A stretch of DNA of 64,000 bases, from the NCBI RefSeq assembly GCF_004208415.1, contig NZ_CP035758.1:8308001-8372000 (forward strand). Reading direction: 5' to 3'. Below the pieces are notes generated by a model. The model was not told the DNA's origin, did no database searches, and saw only the letters and a list, made by a program, of their open reading frames with translations. The stretch comes from Ktedonosporobacter rubrisoli (GTDB taxonomy: Bacteria; Chloroflexota; Ktedonobacteria; Ktedonobacterales; Ktedonobacteraceae). The position numbers and the translations under genes are program-made. Below are positions 33,292 through 42,464 of this stretch, piece after piece. Numbering within the stretch: position 1 is the first letter of the stretch; the number at the start of each line of letters is the position of its first letter.

Positions 33292-34775
33292 GGTTCTACC
33301 CAAAACCTGGGGCCACCTCAACCATTTAGGGGAAGACCCGAGTAGAGGCAGGCATCGACCAATCGTGATTGAGCAGGTCGACCCGTAACGCCACCACGGC
33401 GGTGGCATTGCGGCGCAACCAGCGCATGCCACGCCGCTTCATCCGCCGATTGATTACCAGCGCCACCGCTCGCTCGATGATGCCACTGCCCACCGGATAG
33501 CCTTGGTGCTTCCAGTATTCATACGACCCAATCCACTCTCGCTGCCTGTCCAGATACGTGATCGCTTGCCGCAGAGCGGTCAGCCGATGAGAATGCGGTC
33601 CAGCCAACTCGCTTCGCCACTGCTTGAGCACCTCTTGAGCCCGTTCCACCTCGCCTTTCCACAGCCATGTTTCCAACTGGTTCACCACGCGTGCGTGCTC
33701 GTGTTGGCTGTGTTGGGTCAGCATTCCGACAAGGTTGGCCGCTGTGCGCACCGTTCGCCACAGATGCGGCCAGTCCAAAATGCACTGGGCATCGGGAAAG
33801 TGCATCGTTGCTTCTTTTTTGATCCAATGAGCTCCATCTGCCACCACAATGGTCCGATGATGGTGCAACCCGAGGGCTTCTTTCGCATACGCCGCTTGCT
33901 CGCCTATGGCGCGAGCATCTGCAAAAGTGGCGACGTACCGACGCCTTTTCCAACGGCTCCGCTGCCTTGCAGGGTGATGATGCTGCTCCATATACCGGTT
34001 CAGTTCGATCCAGGTCATCGATCCGTTGGGCTGCTCTGGCTCTTTCCCCCAGACCTGTCCACTGGCAATCACTCCGATTTTTCCTTCCATGCCCCCTCGT
34101 TTTTCTCTATTGCACACCCATCCCCCATCCAACCCAATCACACAGCGCTCATCGGCTGGGGCTGGCTGACTGGACGCAGATTGGGGGACGAGGAGGCCGT
34201 GTGTTCGGCCTGACGGTGAGCCGCTGCCTTGCCTTCTGCATTCGTGAGCAAACGGATGGCTTCGGCACTGATCTGGGCTCCCGTCAGCCGCTTGAGACAA
34301 CCAGCGGCCTGCCGATAGGGCCAGGAGGCTCCTGCCATCATCGCCGCCTCACGTAAGGGTTCGGTCACACGGCTCAGATGGACATGCGAAAGCAGCCCAT
34401 TGGACGGACAGCATCGTTGCCCGCACTGCTGGCAGCGAAACCGACGACGAGCCAGATACACCGGACCGAAGAGGGTCTGGATGTTTCTGCCTACGGTGCC
34501 TTCCGTGCGTACCTGCGTGCTCCCACATGCCCGGCAGGATCGATGAGCCTGTTCCCACTGCCCAACCACTTCTTTGAGGGCCTGGCGCATCCAGCGATGG
34601 CCTGCTTCTTTGACCTGTTCTTCCATTTGCGTTAGGCTTGCGTTTGCATTCACGTCCAACGTGAGCGATACTTGTATCTGCATGAGAGGTTCCTTTCGGT
34701 GACAAGATTGGGTTTTGGTTTATCCTATCACCGCTGGGAATCTCTCTTGTCTAGCCCCGGGTTTTGGGTACGACC
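33292..34775 (-). mobile_element. ISKra4-type insertion sequence, copy 1 (1484 bp, inactive)
   Basis: Imperfect terminal inverted repeats bound it: GGTTCTACCCAAAACCTGGG at the left and GGTCGTACCCAAAACCCGGG (read inward from the right). It is flanked by 9-bp direct repeats TTTTTAAAC. It contains one transposase gene, frameshifted. Sequence is clearly different from copy 2, so these are two separate elements, not a recent duplication. Confidence 0.88.
33326..34683 (-). pseudogene. ISKra4-type transposase, frameshifted
   Basis: The N-terminal half (34683 to 34138) reads MQIQVSLTLDVNANASLTQM, a zinc-binding C-x-x-C pair (CRACGS, then CQQCGQ) and SWPYRQAAGCLKRLTGAQIS, then runs out of frame; the C-terminal half (frame from about 34200 to 33326) has VIGLDGGWVCNREKRGGMEG, VVADGAHWIKKE, CILDWPHLWRT and PVGSGIIERAVALVINRRMK, the D-D-E core. 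The join must fall near 34150-34200, where a run of five C on the minus strand is a likely slip site. Programmed frameshifting is unlikely because copy 2 encodes the same protein in one frame. Confidence 0.85.
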
Positions 34776-34784
34776 TTTTTAAAC

Positions 34785-36311
34785 GGTTCTAGCCAAAACG
34801 TGGGGCTAAGCTCAAGCACAGGGAGGCCATGGAGCATCAAGGAAAGCAACGAGAGGAGCGAGGACGTTGCCAATCGGCATTGAGCAAATCCACGCGCAAG
34901 GCGACCACGGCGCTCGCATTGGTACGCAACCAGCGCATGCCTCGTCGTTTCATGCGCCGATTGATGACCAGGGCCACAGCCCGTTCGATGATGCCACTGC
35001 CTACCGGAAAGCCTTGCTCTTTCCAGCGCTGATAGGAGCCGATCCAGTCGCGCTGCTGCTGCAGAGACGTGATCGCTTGTCGCAAGGCTGGTCCCGCAGG
35101 ACCCTGCCGAGCCGCCAGCTCCTGACGCCAGGTCTCAAGCAGGGCCTGGGCCCGCTCGACCTGCCCGTTCCACAACCAGGTGCCCAGATGCTCCACCTGC
35201 TGGGCGTGGGCCTTGGCGCTGCACGCTCTCAGCAGGCGCACCGCGTTGGCGGCTTTGCGCATCGTGCGCCACAAATGGGGCCAATCCAGAATGCGCTGGG
35301 CCTCTGGAAAATGCGTGTCCGTCTCTTTCTTGATCCAGCCAGCCCCATCGGCCACCACCACCTGAGGCTGGGAAGCGAGGCCAAGCTCCTGCAAGGCCTG
35401 AGCCGCCAGGGTTCCCAAGATGCGCGAGGAGGCAAAGGTGGCTACGTAGCGACGGGTGTTCCAGCGGCTGCGGACCCGGGGAGGATGGCGGTGGCTTTGC
35501 ACGTAGCGGGCCAGATGGAACCAGGTCATGTTCCCATTGGGTTCCTCGGGCTCCTTGCCGCCTTCGTAGCCGCTGGCAATCACGCCAACTTTGCCTTCCA
35601 TGCCTCCTCGTTGCTCCCGGCTGCAGACCCAACCGCCGTCTAAGCCGATGACGGCGAGCTCCTGGGGGCTGGAAGATCTGTTGGCTGTTGCAGCCTGAGC
35701 AGGCGCTGGGGGAGAGGTCAGCTGCTGGCTGGCTTGACTGAGGTGCCGCTGGGCACAGCTCGCTCCGGCTTGGTTGGTCAGCAGACGGATCTCCTCGGCG
35801 CTGATGTGCGCTCCTCTCAAGCGCGCAAGCCAGGCGGCGGCGTGGCGATAGGGCCAGGAGGCGCCAGCGAGCACGGCAGCTTCTTTCAAAGGAGCCCTCA
35901 CCCGTCTGAGCTGCAAGCCAGCCAACAGGATGCCGCTGGGAGTGAAGCGCCTCTGGCAACGCTGACAGCGGAAGCGGCGGCGGGTCAGATCGACGGGACC
36001 GAAGAGGGTGAGGATGCTTCGAGGGATGGTTCCCTCCGTTCGGACAAGCTGAGAGCCACATCTGGGGCAGCTGCGGTGAGCCTGTTCCCAAGCTCCCACC
36101 GCTTTTTTGAGCGCTTGGCGCATGCAGGACTGGCCTGCCTCTTGGATCTGTGCTTCCATCTGGCTCAGATCGGCGCTTGCATTCAGTTCCAGGGTGAGCG
36201 ATACTTGTATGCGCATGAGAGATTCCTTTCTGGGCTGGATATCGTGGTTTTTTTCATCCTACCACAGTCAGGCATCTCTCTCCTTTTTAGCCCCGCGTTT
36301 TGGGCACAACC
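34785..36311 (-). mobile_element. ISKra4-type insertion sequence, copy 2 (1527 bp, apparently intact)
   Basis: Terminal inverted repeats GGTTCTAGCCAAAACGTGGG (left) and GGTTGTGCCCAAAACGCGGG (right, read inward) bound an element with one intact transposase gene, flanked by the TTTTTAAAC duplication. It starts where copy 1's right-hand duplication ends. Confidence 0.88.
34837..36216 (-). CDS. ISKra4-family transposase
   Basis: A 459-residue transposase. The N-terminus (1-110) has zinc-binding CPRCGS and CQRCQRRF pairs; the catalytic part has VIGLDGGWVCSREQRGGMEG (about 190-209, first Asp), QVVVADGAGWIKKETDTHF (about 286-304, second Asp), ILDWPHLWRTMRKAAN and FPVGSGIIERAVALVINRRM (about 400-419, the Glu). 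Frame is complete, so the element may be active. Start ATG with AGGAAT upstream. Confidence 0.92.
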   Translation of the reverse strand: MRIQVSLTLELNASADLSQMEAQIQEAGQSCMRQALKKAVGAWEQAHRSCPRCGSQLVRTEGTIPRSILTLFGPVDLTRRRFRCQRCQRRFTPSGILLAGLQLRRVRAPLKEAAVLAGASWPYRHAAAWLARLRGAHISAEEIRLLTNQAGASCAQRHLSQASQQLTSPPAPAQAATANRSSSPQELAVIGLDGGWVCSREQRGGMEGKVGVIASGYEGGKEPEEPNGNMTWFHLARYVQSHRHPPRVRSRWNTRRYVATFASSRILGTLAAQALQELGLASQPQVVVADGAGWIKKETDTHFPEAQRILDWPHLWRTMRKAANAVRLLRACSAKAHAQQVEHLGTWLWNGQVERAQALLETWRQELAARQGPAGPALRQAITSLQQQRDWIGSYQRWKEQGFPVGSGIIERAVALVINRRMKRRGMRWLRTNASAVVALRVDLLNADWQRPRSSRCFP

Positions 36312-36324
36312 TTTTTAAACTAAG

Positions 36325-36485
36325 TTAGCATTGCTTGTTGACGAACTGGCTTCGGCCTTTCCCCACAGAAACGTTGCTGAAGGTCAGGTTCCGTGCTAAA
36401 TGTTGGTTTGTTATTGCTTGGAGAGGCGTCGGCGCTTTGCCACCTCTAGCTGTCCCAGAGATGACATCTGCTGCAGGAGCTTGAT
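36325..36485 (-). pseudogene. Out-of-frame remnant of the sigma factor's SnoaL-like domain
   Basis: In the frame next to the sigma gene the minus strand from about 36485 reads DVISGTARGGKAPTPLQAIT, corresponding to the D-V-x-x-x-x-D-G-G-G-K start of the SnoaL domain in SigJ-type factors, and continues to SQFVNKQC and a stop. Sixty or more residues of the usual domain are missing beyond that point. Confidence 0.55.
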
Positions 36486-37061
36486 CAGCGTTGCCATGTC
36501 TCCGGCCTGGCTGGCAGCAAGGAAACGCTGCTGGAGCTGACACTGGCGTGGCGGCTCGAAACGGGGGCGCCGATCCTGCAAGGCCTGCCTGGCCCGGTGA
36601 AAGAGCTGCCGGCAAGCCTCTGGACTTTTTGAGAGCATGATCCCGATATCGCGAAATGGGTATGCGAAGATTTCATGCAGGAGAAATACGGCGCGCTCCG
36701 CTGGACTGAGTAACTCGCGTAGATGTAAAAAAGCCAGCACGAGCACTTCTTGCCGCTCAAGATCTCTCAGAGGAGACGCACAGCTCTCCCCGGCGAGGGC
36801 CGATTCGGGGAACCAGAGGCCTCCAGGCTGTTCGTGGGCGTGGCGGGCCGATTTCAGATAATCGAGGGCCAGGTGGGTTAGAATCGTGGTCAGATAGCCC
36901 TTTGGAGAGGCAATCACCTTTCCCTGGCTTATCTGCGAGCGTAGGTAGGTCTCCTGCACCAGATCTTCCGCGTCACGCACATTGCCGGTCATGCGGTAGG
37001 CAATGGAAAAGAGCAGCGCCCGATAATGCTCGAACGCCTCTGCCTGGCTCTCCTGATTCAT
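36411..37061 (-). CDS. ECF-type RNA polymerase sigma factor, C-terminally damaged
   Basis: A sigma factor of the SigJ/ECF41-like type. Region 2 is at EAFEHYRALLFSIAYRMTGN and ILTHLALDYLKSARH; region 4 at LSPAERAVFLLHEIFAYPFR and SPEACRQLFHRARQ. Family members have a C-terminal SnoaL-like domain of about 110 residues; here the frame ends after AGDMATLIKLL and a missense tail. The neighbouring frame (36480 down to 36325) continues the lost domain as ADVISGTARGGK and LARNLTFSNVSVGKGRS, then stops next to the IS. I place the start at 37061, with GGGAG 12 bases upstream; 37073 is possible. Loss of the domain may make the factor constitutive or non-functional. Confidence 0.75.
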   Translation of the reverse strand: MNQESQAEAFEHYRALLFSIAYRMTGNVRDAEDLVQETYLRSQISQGKVIASPKGYLTTILTHLALDYLKSARHAHEQPGGLWFPESALAGESCASPLRDLERQEVLVLAFLHLRELLSPAERAVFLLHEIFAYPFRDIGIMLSKSPEACRQLFHRARQALQDRRPRFEPPRQCQLQQRFLAASQAGDMATLIKLLQQMSSLGQLEVAKRRRLSKQ

Positions 37062-37221
37062 GGATTTGCTCATCTCCCAGCTTTCATCTTTTCTCTGAGT
37101 ATATCCCCTGCTAAGGACAGCGAACAAGGGGCGTGTCACATTCTGCCCCTGCTATCTCGTTTTCTGTCCGAGCCTCGCAGAAAGAGGCTGACAAAATGTA
37201 GCACAACAAGAAAGGAAGTTC

Positions 37222-37977
37222 ATGTTGGAAGAAAGTCTGATTGCCCTTATTACAGGAGCCAACAAGGGCATTGGCTTTGCTATCGCCAGCGCACTCGGCG
37301 CAAAGGGCATTACTGTTCTTATCGGGGCACGTGACCAGGAGCGAGGCGAGGCCGCAGCTCGGCACTTGCGCGCTCAGGGGATTGAGGCTCACGCTCTTCT
37401 CCTCGATGTGACCGGACAGGCCAGCATCGATGCCGCCGCCGCCTGGATTGAGCAGGCCTACGGAAAGCTTGATATTCTAGTCAACAATGCCGGCGCAAAT
37501 GTCGAGTTGTCAGCGAGCGCGGAAGGCAGGCCCACACTGCCAGGCCAGCTCACGCTTGAAGATCTGCGCCAGACCTTCGAGATCAATGTGTTCGGGGCCT
37601 TTGCCGTGACGCGTGCCATGCTGCCCCTGCTGCGCCAGGCGCCCGCCGCGCGTATCGTCAATGTGTCGAGCGGGAGGGCTTCCATGAGCCAGCGCAGTGA
37701 TCCGAACGCCGAGGTGGCGCAAACTCCGCCCTTCCTGGCCTACGATGCCTCCAAGGCTGCCCTCAATTCCATGACTGTCTCCCTCGCTCGCGAACTGCAA
37801 GACACGCCCATCAAGATTAATGCGGTCGGTCCTGGCTATGTCGCCACTGACGGTAACTATCACCGGGGCTATCTGACCCCTGAACAGGGTGCGAGGGCCC
37901 CCGTGGCCTTTGCTACCTTGCCCGCCGATGGACCCAGTGGCGGCTTCTTCTCGCATGAAGGCGTTATCCCCTGGTAG
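37222..37977 (+). CDS. SDR-family oxidoreductase
   Basis: A 251-residue short-chain dehydrogenase, divergent from the sigma factor. TGANKGIG (11-18) is the cofactor loop, NNAG at 88-91, catalytic Ser 149/150 and Y174-x-x-x-K178 (AYDASKAAL). GYVATDGNYHRGYLTPEQGA replaces the usual P-G-x-x-x-T loop and the protein ends with GGFFSHEGVIPW, both typical of the carbonyl-reductase-like group. Ribosome site AAAGGAAG. The pairing with a SigJ-type sigma factor suggests an oxidative or antibiotic-stress role, but this is inference. Confidence 0.9.
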   Translation: MLEESLIALITGANKGIGFAIASALGAKGITVLIGARDQERGEAAARHLRAQGIEAHALLLDVTGQASIDAAAAWIEQAYGKLDILVNNAGANVELSASAEGRPTLPGQLTLEDLRQTFEINVFGAFAVTRAMLPLLRQAPAARIVNVSSGRASMSQRSDPNAEVAQTPPFLAYDASKAALNSMTVSLARELQDTPIKINAVGPGYVATDGNYHRGYLTPEQGARAPVAFATLPADGPSGGFFSHEGVIPW

Positions 37978-38094
37978 CCGGGCGTGTGCATCAAACAGTG
38001 TGTAATTGCTGTAAAGAGCAATTACATGCTGTGTGCAAAGGAATCAGGCCTTGTTTGCGCTAGTTGCTGGATTGAGCGCGCGTGAGCCGGAATG

Positions 38095-41000
38095 CTAATC
38101 TTCTTCTGGTTTTCGGCGTCGATCATCGCGTCCCAGGTCGCGGATCATCACATAATAGCCGGCCCAGAACTTCAATCTGTCCTCGCTATGGCCGAGCTCG
38201 CGTAGCCGCTGCAGGTACGCTTGGGGCGACACAAATCCGTTCTTCCAGCCGCTGCCCGGGCCGTACCATAACATATCACCAAACTTAGGCGGCTTCTTTT
38301 TGAGTTGCGCCACACATGCATAATACAGTTCGCGATACTGGCTCAGCTCATCTTCTGCCGTATTGGCGGCGTTCTCCTGCTGTACAGAATGTGGAGACTC
38401 TCCGGCCGTGGTGGCGCCTGGTGTTGCCTTAGCCTGCTCCTCAAGCACAATCGTCGTTAAATCCTCTGTGCTCGCCAGCGGCTGGGCATATCTTATGTTC
38501 TCGTTGGTCTCGGCCTGCGGAGACGGTTGCGCGTCTGTAGCCGTGTTTTCTACAGCATCGCTCATGAGCGACGTTTGTGGACGCTCGATCTTCTTGTGAT
38601 CCGTTGAGAGAAGCTGATCATTGGCAGAAAGGTCGCCGGAAGAAGGCCTTGCCGAACCTTCCATGTTCTCTAGAGAATAGGTGTGAGATGAAGGCTTCGT
38701 CGAGTTCTCGGTTGCGCTCTCTAGAGAATGGGCGCCGGAAGAAAGATTTGCCGAACCCTCCGCAGCTTCGTGCGCCGTGCTTTTCTCGCTGATGAGCATA
38801 GATGAGCCTGTAGCGCTGCCTGACGCTGCATCCTGAAGCAAGCTTTCTTGTCCCGCTGCCGTTGTTGCTGAGGGTTGCTGAAGATTAAAACCAGCTGGCG
38901 CTCCCTGGTTTGGGGAAAGAGAATGCTCTCCAAAATCATTTTCGCCTTGAGTGCTACAACCCTCAGCAACCCTCAGCAGGACACGCCACTGAGATGCTCT
39001 TGTATGAGAATCTACTGTCTTTTCCAGGTGATAGCCGGCCAGGCCATACACGGTCTCGATCCGCTTGCCAAGCCATCTCCCAAGCGTGACATCAAAGCTT
39101 TTAGGTCGCTCGGCCAGGGCTTTGCGCAGGGAAGCAGGCAGGGCATCGAACAGCGCATTTGCTGAGGGTTCGTTCTCAAACTGAGTTTCGCGCCGATTCT
39201 GTTCAGTCTGCAGATGTCTGGTGATCTCGGCAGTGGAAAGCCACTTTCCCTGATAGGCCTCGTACCAGGCTGCCAGGAACACTTCGCACTCCTGAGCCTC
39301 TTCATTGTTGCGGCTCTTTAGCTCGTCCCGATTCTGCTGAAAGCCCTCGATACCGGCATATTCAAGGATGCCGCCTACCGTCTGGGCCCAGTGCGTAAAG
39401 CTGCCAAGGCGCGGCACATGGAGCGGCTGCGGCTGGCCGGCCACGTACCATGCGCGGGCCAGGGTCAGCAGGGCCGAAACGACCTCGGGGCGGTGGTCAT
39501 ACATCCATTGCTCAAGATCGGCTATCGCGAAGTCAGTGCGTTCTTCCGGCTTGGCAGTTTGCGAGAGGAGACGGATGCGATAGCTGCGCCGCGCCAGGTC
39601 GCCGCCGATCAGCAGATTGTTCCCTGTGGCAATCCAGGTGGCCTCATTTTTCGGCTTTGCGCTCTTAGATTGGCCCAGAATGCGCTCGTTCAAGCCGCCG
39701 CCGGTCAGCATGAGCTCTAGCGTCGCCGATTCCAGCATGCCGCGAATATTATCGATAATCACCATGCGCGGGCTCTGCAGCAGCTCGGTAAGAATGGCCT
39801 TGCGCCACTCGTCATCGTCGTTTTTGGCCGACATCGGCGAGGTTGTTTCGCCGGTCGCGGCAATCGAGACAAGGTTAGCAAGCAACCCCTTGCCGGTTCC
39901 TGCGTTGTTGGCGTCCAATAAGGCCAGCTGGATATCTTTCTTCACGGCATAGCGCACAAATGGCGTGAGCAGGAGCGCGTAGGCGTTGGCGCGATCGGCC
40001 TGACCCTCAAAGGGAAAATCTACAAAGATCTTTTCGATGAGCGAAGTTGCTGCCTGCACATCCTCTGGCGTGGGCTGCTCGGGAATCTGGCAACGCTCCA
40101 TACCCCTGGCTGGCACATAGTAAAGGCCTGTTTGCGCATCGTAGCCGGGCTTATCAAGAATCGTGCCGTTAGCACGCAAGACAGGCGCTTCCACAATCGC
40201 TTTGAGGGGAGGCAAAGGCCACTTGCCTGGCGGTAGTGCAAGCAACTGGTCGGCCAGGTCGCGCGGCGGCTTGCTATCCACAAAGTTCACCTGCTCGCCT
40301 TCCTTCTTGAGGATATAGAAATTTGCCACCTCGTTGAGCTCGTTGCGCAGCGCGGCCCGGTCGATCTGCATGGTAAACGGGCGCCCGTTCTCGTCCTGTT
40401 CGACCTTCGAAACTGTAGAGAGGTAGAGGAACAGGCGCGGCTCCTGGTGGTTAGCCTGCTCTATCAGGGTCAAAGCGTTCTCAATCTGCTCACGTAGCTG
40501 GCCGCCGATGATAAAGCGCGGCAACCCGCAGTCAGCCTTTGGGGGAATCTGGGAACGAAACGCCGGACGTGGCATAGCTGTCCCGTCGTCGCTAGAATGA
40601 GATCCCGGTGCTCCAGCGCCTGTAGTTTTAAGTCGCTGGGTATGAGCTTGAGACAGGGCCTCAGCAGAGCCGTGTGTAGGGGCTTGATCGGCGGCCGTGG
40701 TTTGGGGAAAGGCCAGGATTTTCCTCTCGTAAGCTTCGGGCTCATAATATGTTCTGAACTCGGACCAGCCTTTGTCCTTGCAGCGCTCATGCTGACATTT
40801 GTAGCTGAGCGCACCGCCGGCAAACTGGATCAACACCGCGCTCCTATCGCATTCCTTGCAGAAGGGGCATTGTTTGAGCAGCCATTTCGTGCCGTCCTGC
40901 CAGGATTGAGCACCATAGGTAGCAATATTATATTCCTGTATCCATTGCGCCAGATCAAAAGAGCGGCTCTGACTTCTTTGGCGCTCAGCGGCTCGTGACG

Positions 41001-41781
41001 GCTCTGGCTCCTCTAACTGACTTATGCTGTCTGCAAGAGCTGCAAAGGCTTCTAGCAGCGTTTTAGGGACCGTCAGCACCTGGTTGGGAACCTCAAGCAG
41101 TCGCGACATTCTGTATGGACGTTCGGCCGTGTTGTCGCCTTTGCAGGCAAGGGTGCCGTAAAGCTTCCAGATGCGTGCAGGATTGTGCACGCTTTGATCT
41201 ACTTTCACCATGGCCGTGCTAAAATTGACCGCCAGGGCTTTGAGCACGCGCTCGACAAGTTGCTTATCGTTGACTGCAAGGTCGATCTTATAGAGAAGGT
41301 GCGCACCGTTACCGCTATCGGCGAGCACCGGTTCGGGCCAGCCCTGCTCGCGCAGCGCTTCGCGGATCAAGCGGGCTTGCGCCAGGGCCAACTCGTGCTC
41401 ATGCGCCGAGGCGGAGATGCCAGAGACGCGCTGCGGATCGCAGTCCACGGGAAGCCAGGCGTAGCGCGTGATATCCTTATCGGAGGTGCCCTTGCCGGTT
41501 TTCTGGCGGATAAGCTTGTTGCAAGCGCGATTGATTAGCTCGCTGCGACAGGATTGTAAGGTGAGGTAGATTCCGTGTGCCTCGCGTAGAGATGCCAGGG
41601 CTGCGAGCAGGCTTCCCACATTATTGAAATAGCCTCCATACGTTCCACTGTAGTAACTATCGTTGCGCAATGAAGCATCCAGGCAGCGAACCTCAATAAC
41701 CTGTTCCGGCTCGGTGAGCAGGGCATAGGCGCGTCTAATCTCGGCCTCATTGAGCAGGCCGGAGCGAGCTTTTGCCATCAT
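38095..41781 (-). CDS. Large primase-helicase of mobile-element type
   Basis: A 1228-residue protein. An archaeo-eukaryotic-primase-like domain opens it: metal motif LPVDCDPQ (D113, D115), SGNGAHLLYKI (156-166) and VDQSVHNPARIWKLYGT (194-210). A zinc finger follows (CPFC 305-308; CQHERC 329-334). The AAA+ helicase part has Walker A ANNAGTGKG (about 624-632), Walker B RMVIIDN (672-678) and the sensor/arginine-finger region ATGNNLLIGGDLARRSYRI (718-736). A Ser/Glu-rich linker with imperfect repeats (about 980-1150) joins a short C-terminal domain. Such proteins replicate plasmids or prophage-like elements. No integrase, rep origin or structural genes are near, so it is an orphan or the relic of an integrated element. 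GGAGG precedes the ATG. Confidence 0.82.
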   Translation of the reverse strand: MMAKARSGLLNEAEIRRAYALLTEPEQVIEVRCLDASLRNDSYYSGTYGGYFNNVGSLLAALASLREAHGIYLTLQSCRSELINRACNKLIRQKTGKGTSDKDITRYAWLPVDCDPQRVSGISASAHEHELALAQARLIREALREQGWPEPVLADSGNGAHLLYKIDLAVNDKQLVERVLKALAVNFSTAMVKVDQSVHNPARIWKLYGTLACKGDNTAERPYRMSRLLEVPNQVLTVPKTLLEAFAALADSISQLEEPEPSRAAERQRSQSRSFDLAQWIQEYNIATYGAQSWQDGTKWLLKQCPFCKECDRSAVLIQFAGGALSYKCQHERCKDKGWSEFRTYYEPEAYERKILAFPQTTAADQAPTHGSAEALSQAHTQRLKTTGAGAPGSHSSDDGTAMPRPAFRSQIPPKADCGLPRFIIGGQLREQIENALTLIEQANHQEPRLFLYLSTVSKVEQDENGRPFTMQIDRAALRNELNEVANFYILKKEGEQVNFVDSKPPRDLADQLLALPPGKWPLPPLKAIVEAPVLRANGTILDKPGYDAQTGLYYVPARGMERCQIPEQPTPEDVQAATSLIEKIFVDFPFEGQADRANAYALLLTPFVRYAVKKDIQLALLDANNAGTGKGLLANLVSIAATGETTSPMSAKNDDDEWRKAILTELLQSPRMVIIDNIRGMLESATLELMLTGGGLNERILGQSKSAKPKNEATWIATGNNLLIGGDLARRSYRIRLLSQTAKPEERTDFAIADLEQWMYDHRPEVVSALLTLARAWYVAGQPQPLHVPRLGSFTHWAQTVGGILEYAGIEGFQQNRDELKSRNNEEAQECEVFLAAWYEAYQGKWLSTAEITRHLQTEQNRRETQFENEPSANALFDALPASLRKALAERPKSFDVTLGRWLGKRIETVYGLAGYHLEKTVDSHTRASQWRVLLRVAEGCSTQGENDFGEHSLSPNQGAPAGFNLQQPSATTAAGQESLLQDAASGSATGSSMLISEKSTAHEAAEGSANLSSGAHSLESATENSTKPSSHTYSLENMEGSARPSSGDLSANDQLLSTDHKKIERPQTSLMSDAVENTATDAQPSPQAETNENIRYAQPLASTEDLTTIVLEEQAKATPGATTAGESPHSVQQENAANTAEDELSQYRELYYACVAQLKKKPPKFGDMLWYGPGSGWKNGFVSPQAYLQRLRELGHSEDRLKFWAGYYVMIRDLGRDDRRRKPEED

Positions 41782-42464
41782 AAGCTCACCTCCTCTGCGA
41801 CCAGAGATAACGCTCTACAGGTGGGATAAATGAGGCTAGCGTACGCATTGCTGGATTGTGAATACATGAATAGTTCCTCAAGTGGAGAACATCGCCAGGC
41901 TCAAAGCTGCAGGGGAGGCGGCGCTAGCGGGTAGTGGACAAGCCAGGGAGGAACGCAATTTTTGGCCTGGGCCACATAAGTAGTAGCCCTGCAAGCCGGA
42001 CATGCGTATCTTCATGCTTCAGAAACACAGCTCTCACTAATCGCCAAAGAGCCGCCCGTCTGCTTAAGCCTGGGACTGGACTATGGAAGGTATTCAGTTT
42101 GAGCTTGCGCGTTGCCCGCCTACCTGGGACTTTTCGGCGAACATACGCAGCTTTGAGGCCTCTCCCTGGATCAACGGCTCAAGATTTTGAGCGGACCGGC
42201 TAGAGAGTAAGTATGCTGTCCAGTGTCAACCCCTCCTGATGTGGAAGTGAGACAGCATACCTCTGCAATACATTGTACTGAAGAGTTGACAATTGCCAAA
42301 TCCAGCGGCTTCGATGCATGGGTCGCGCTGCTGCTCGGCTCCATTGCAGCAACGACATAGAGATGAGGGGATGATGGCCGGTCACATCGCTCTTAAAAAG
42401 ATGCGCAGCTCTGTTTCACCAGGGCTGTGAAGAACCAGATTATTTGAGAAAAAGAAGATGAGAT
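41782..42464. other. Intergenic region with inverted repeat
   Basis: No gene is supported here. A perfect inverted repeat, GTATGCTGTC (42211-42220) and GACAGCATAC (42251-42260), encloses 30 bases; it may be a hairpin RNA or the end of a lost element. The rest, including an open frame at 41934-42203 without a ribosome site, shows nothing recognisable. Confidence 0.5.

Larger units (their letters stand above)
33283..36320. repeat. Three copies of the 9-bp target TTTTTAAAC around two IS elements
   Basis: TTTTTAAAC occurs at 33283-33291, 34776-34784 and 36312-36320, exactly at the outer ends of both IS elements and once between them. This is what target-site duplication gives if one IS inserted into the duplicated target of the other. 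Confidence 0.85.

Noticed and set aside
34378..36328. Plus-strand open frames inside the IS elements
   Set aside because: They are shadows of the minus-strand transposase genes in GC-rich DNA.
41934..42203. 89-residue open frame in the gap after the primase gene
   Set aside because: No ribosome site and no plausible protein pattern.
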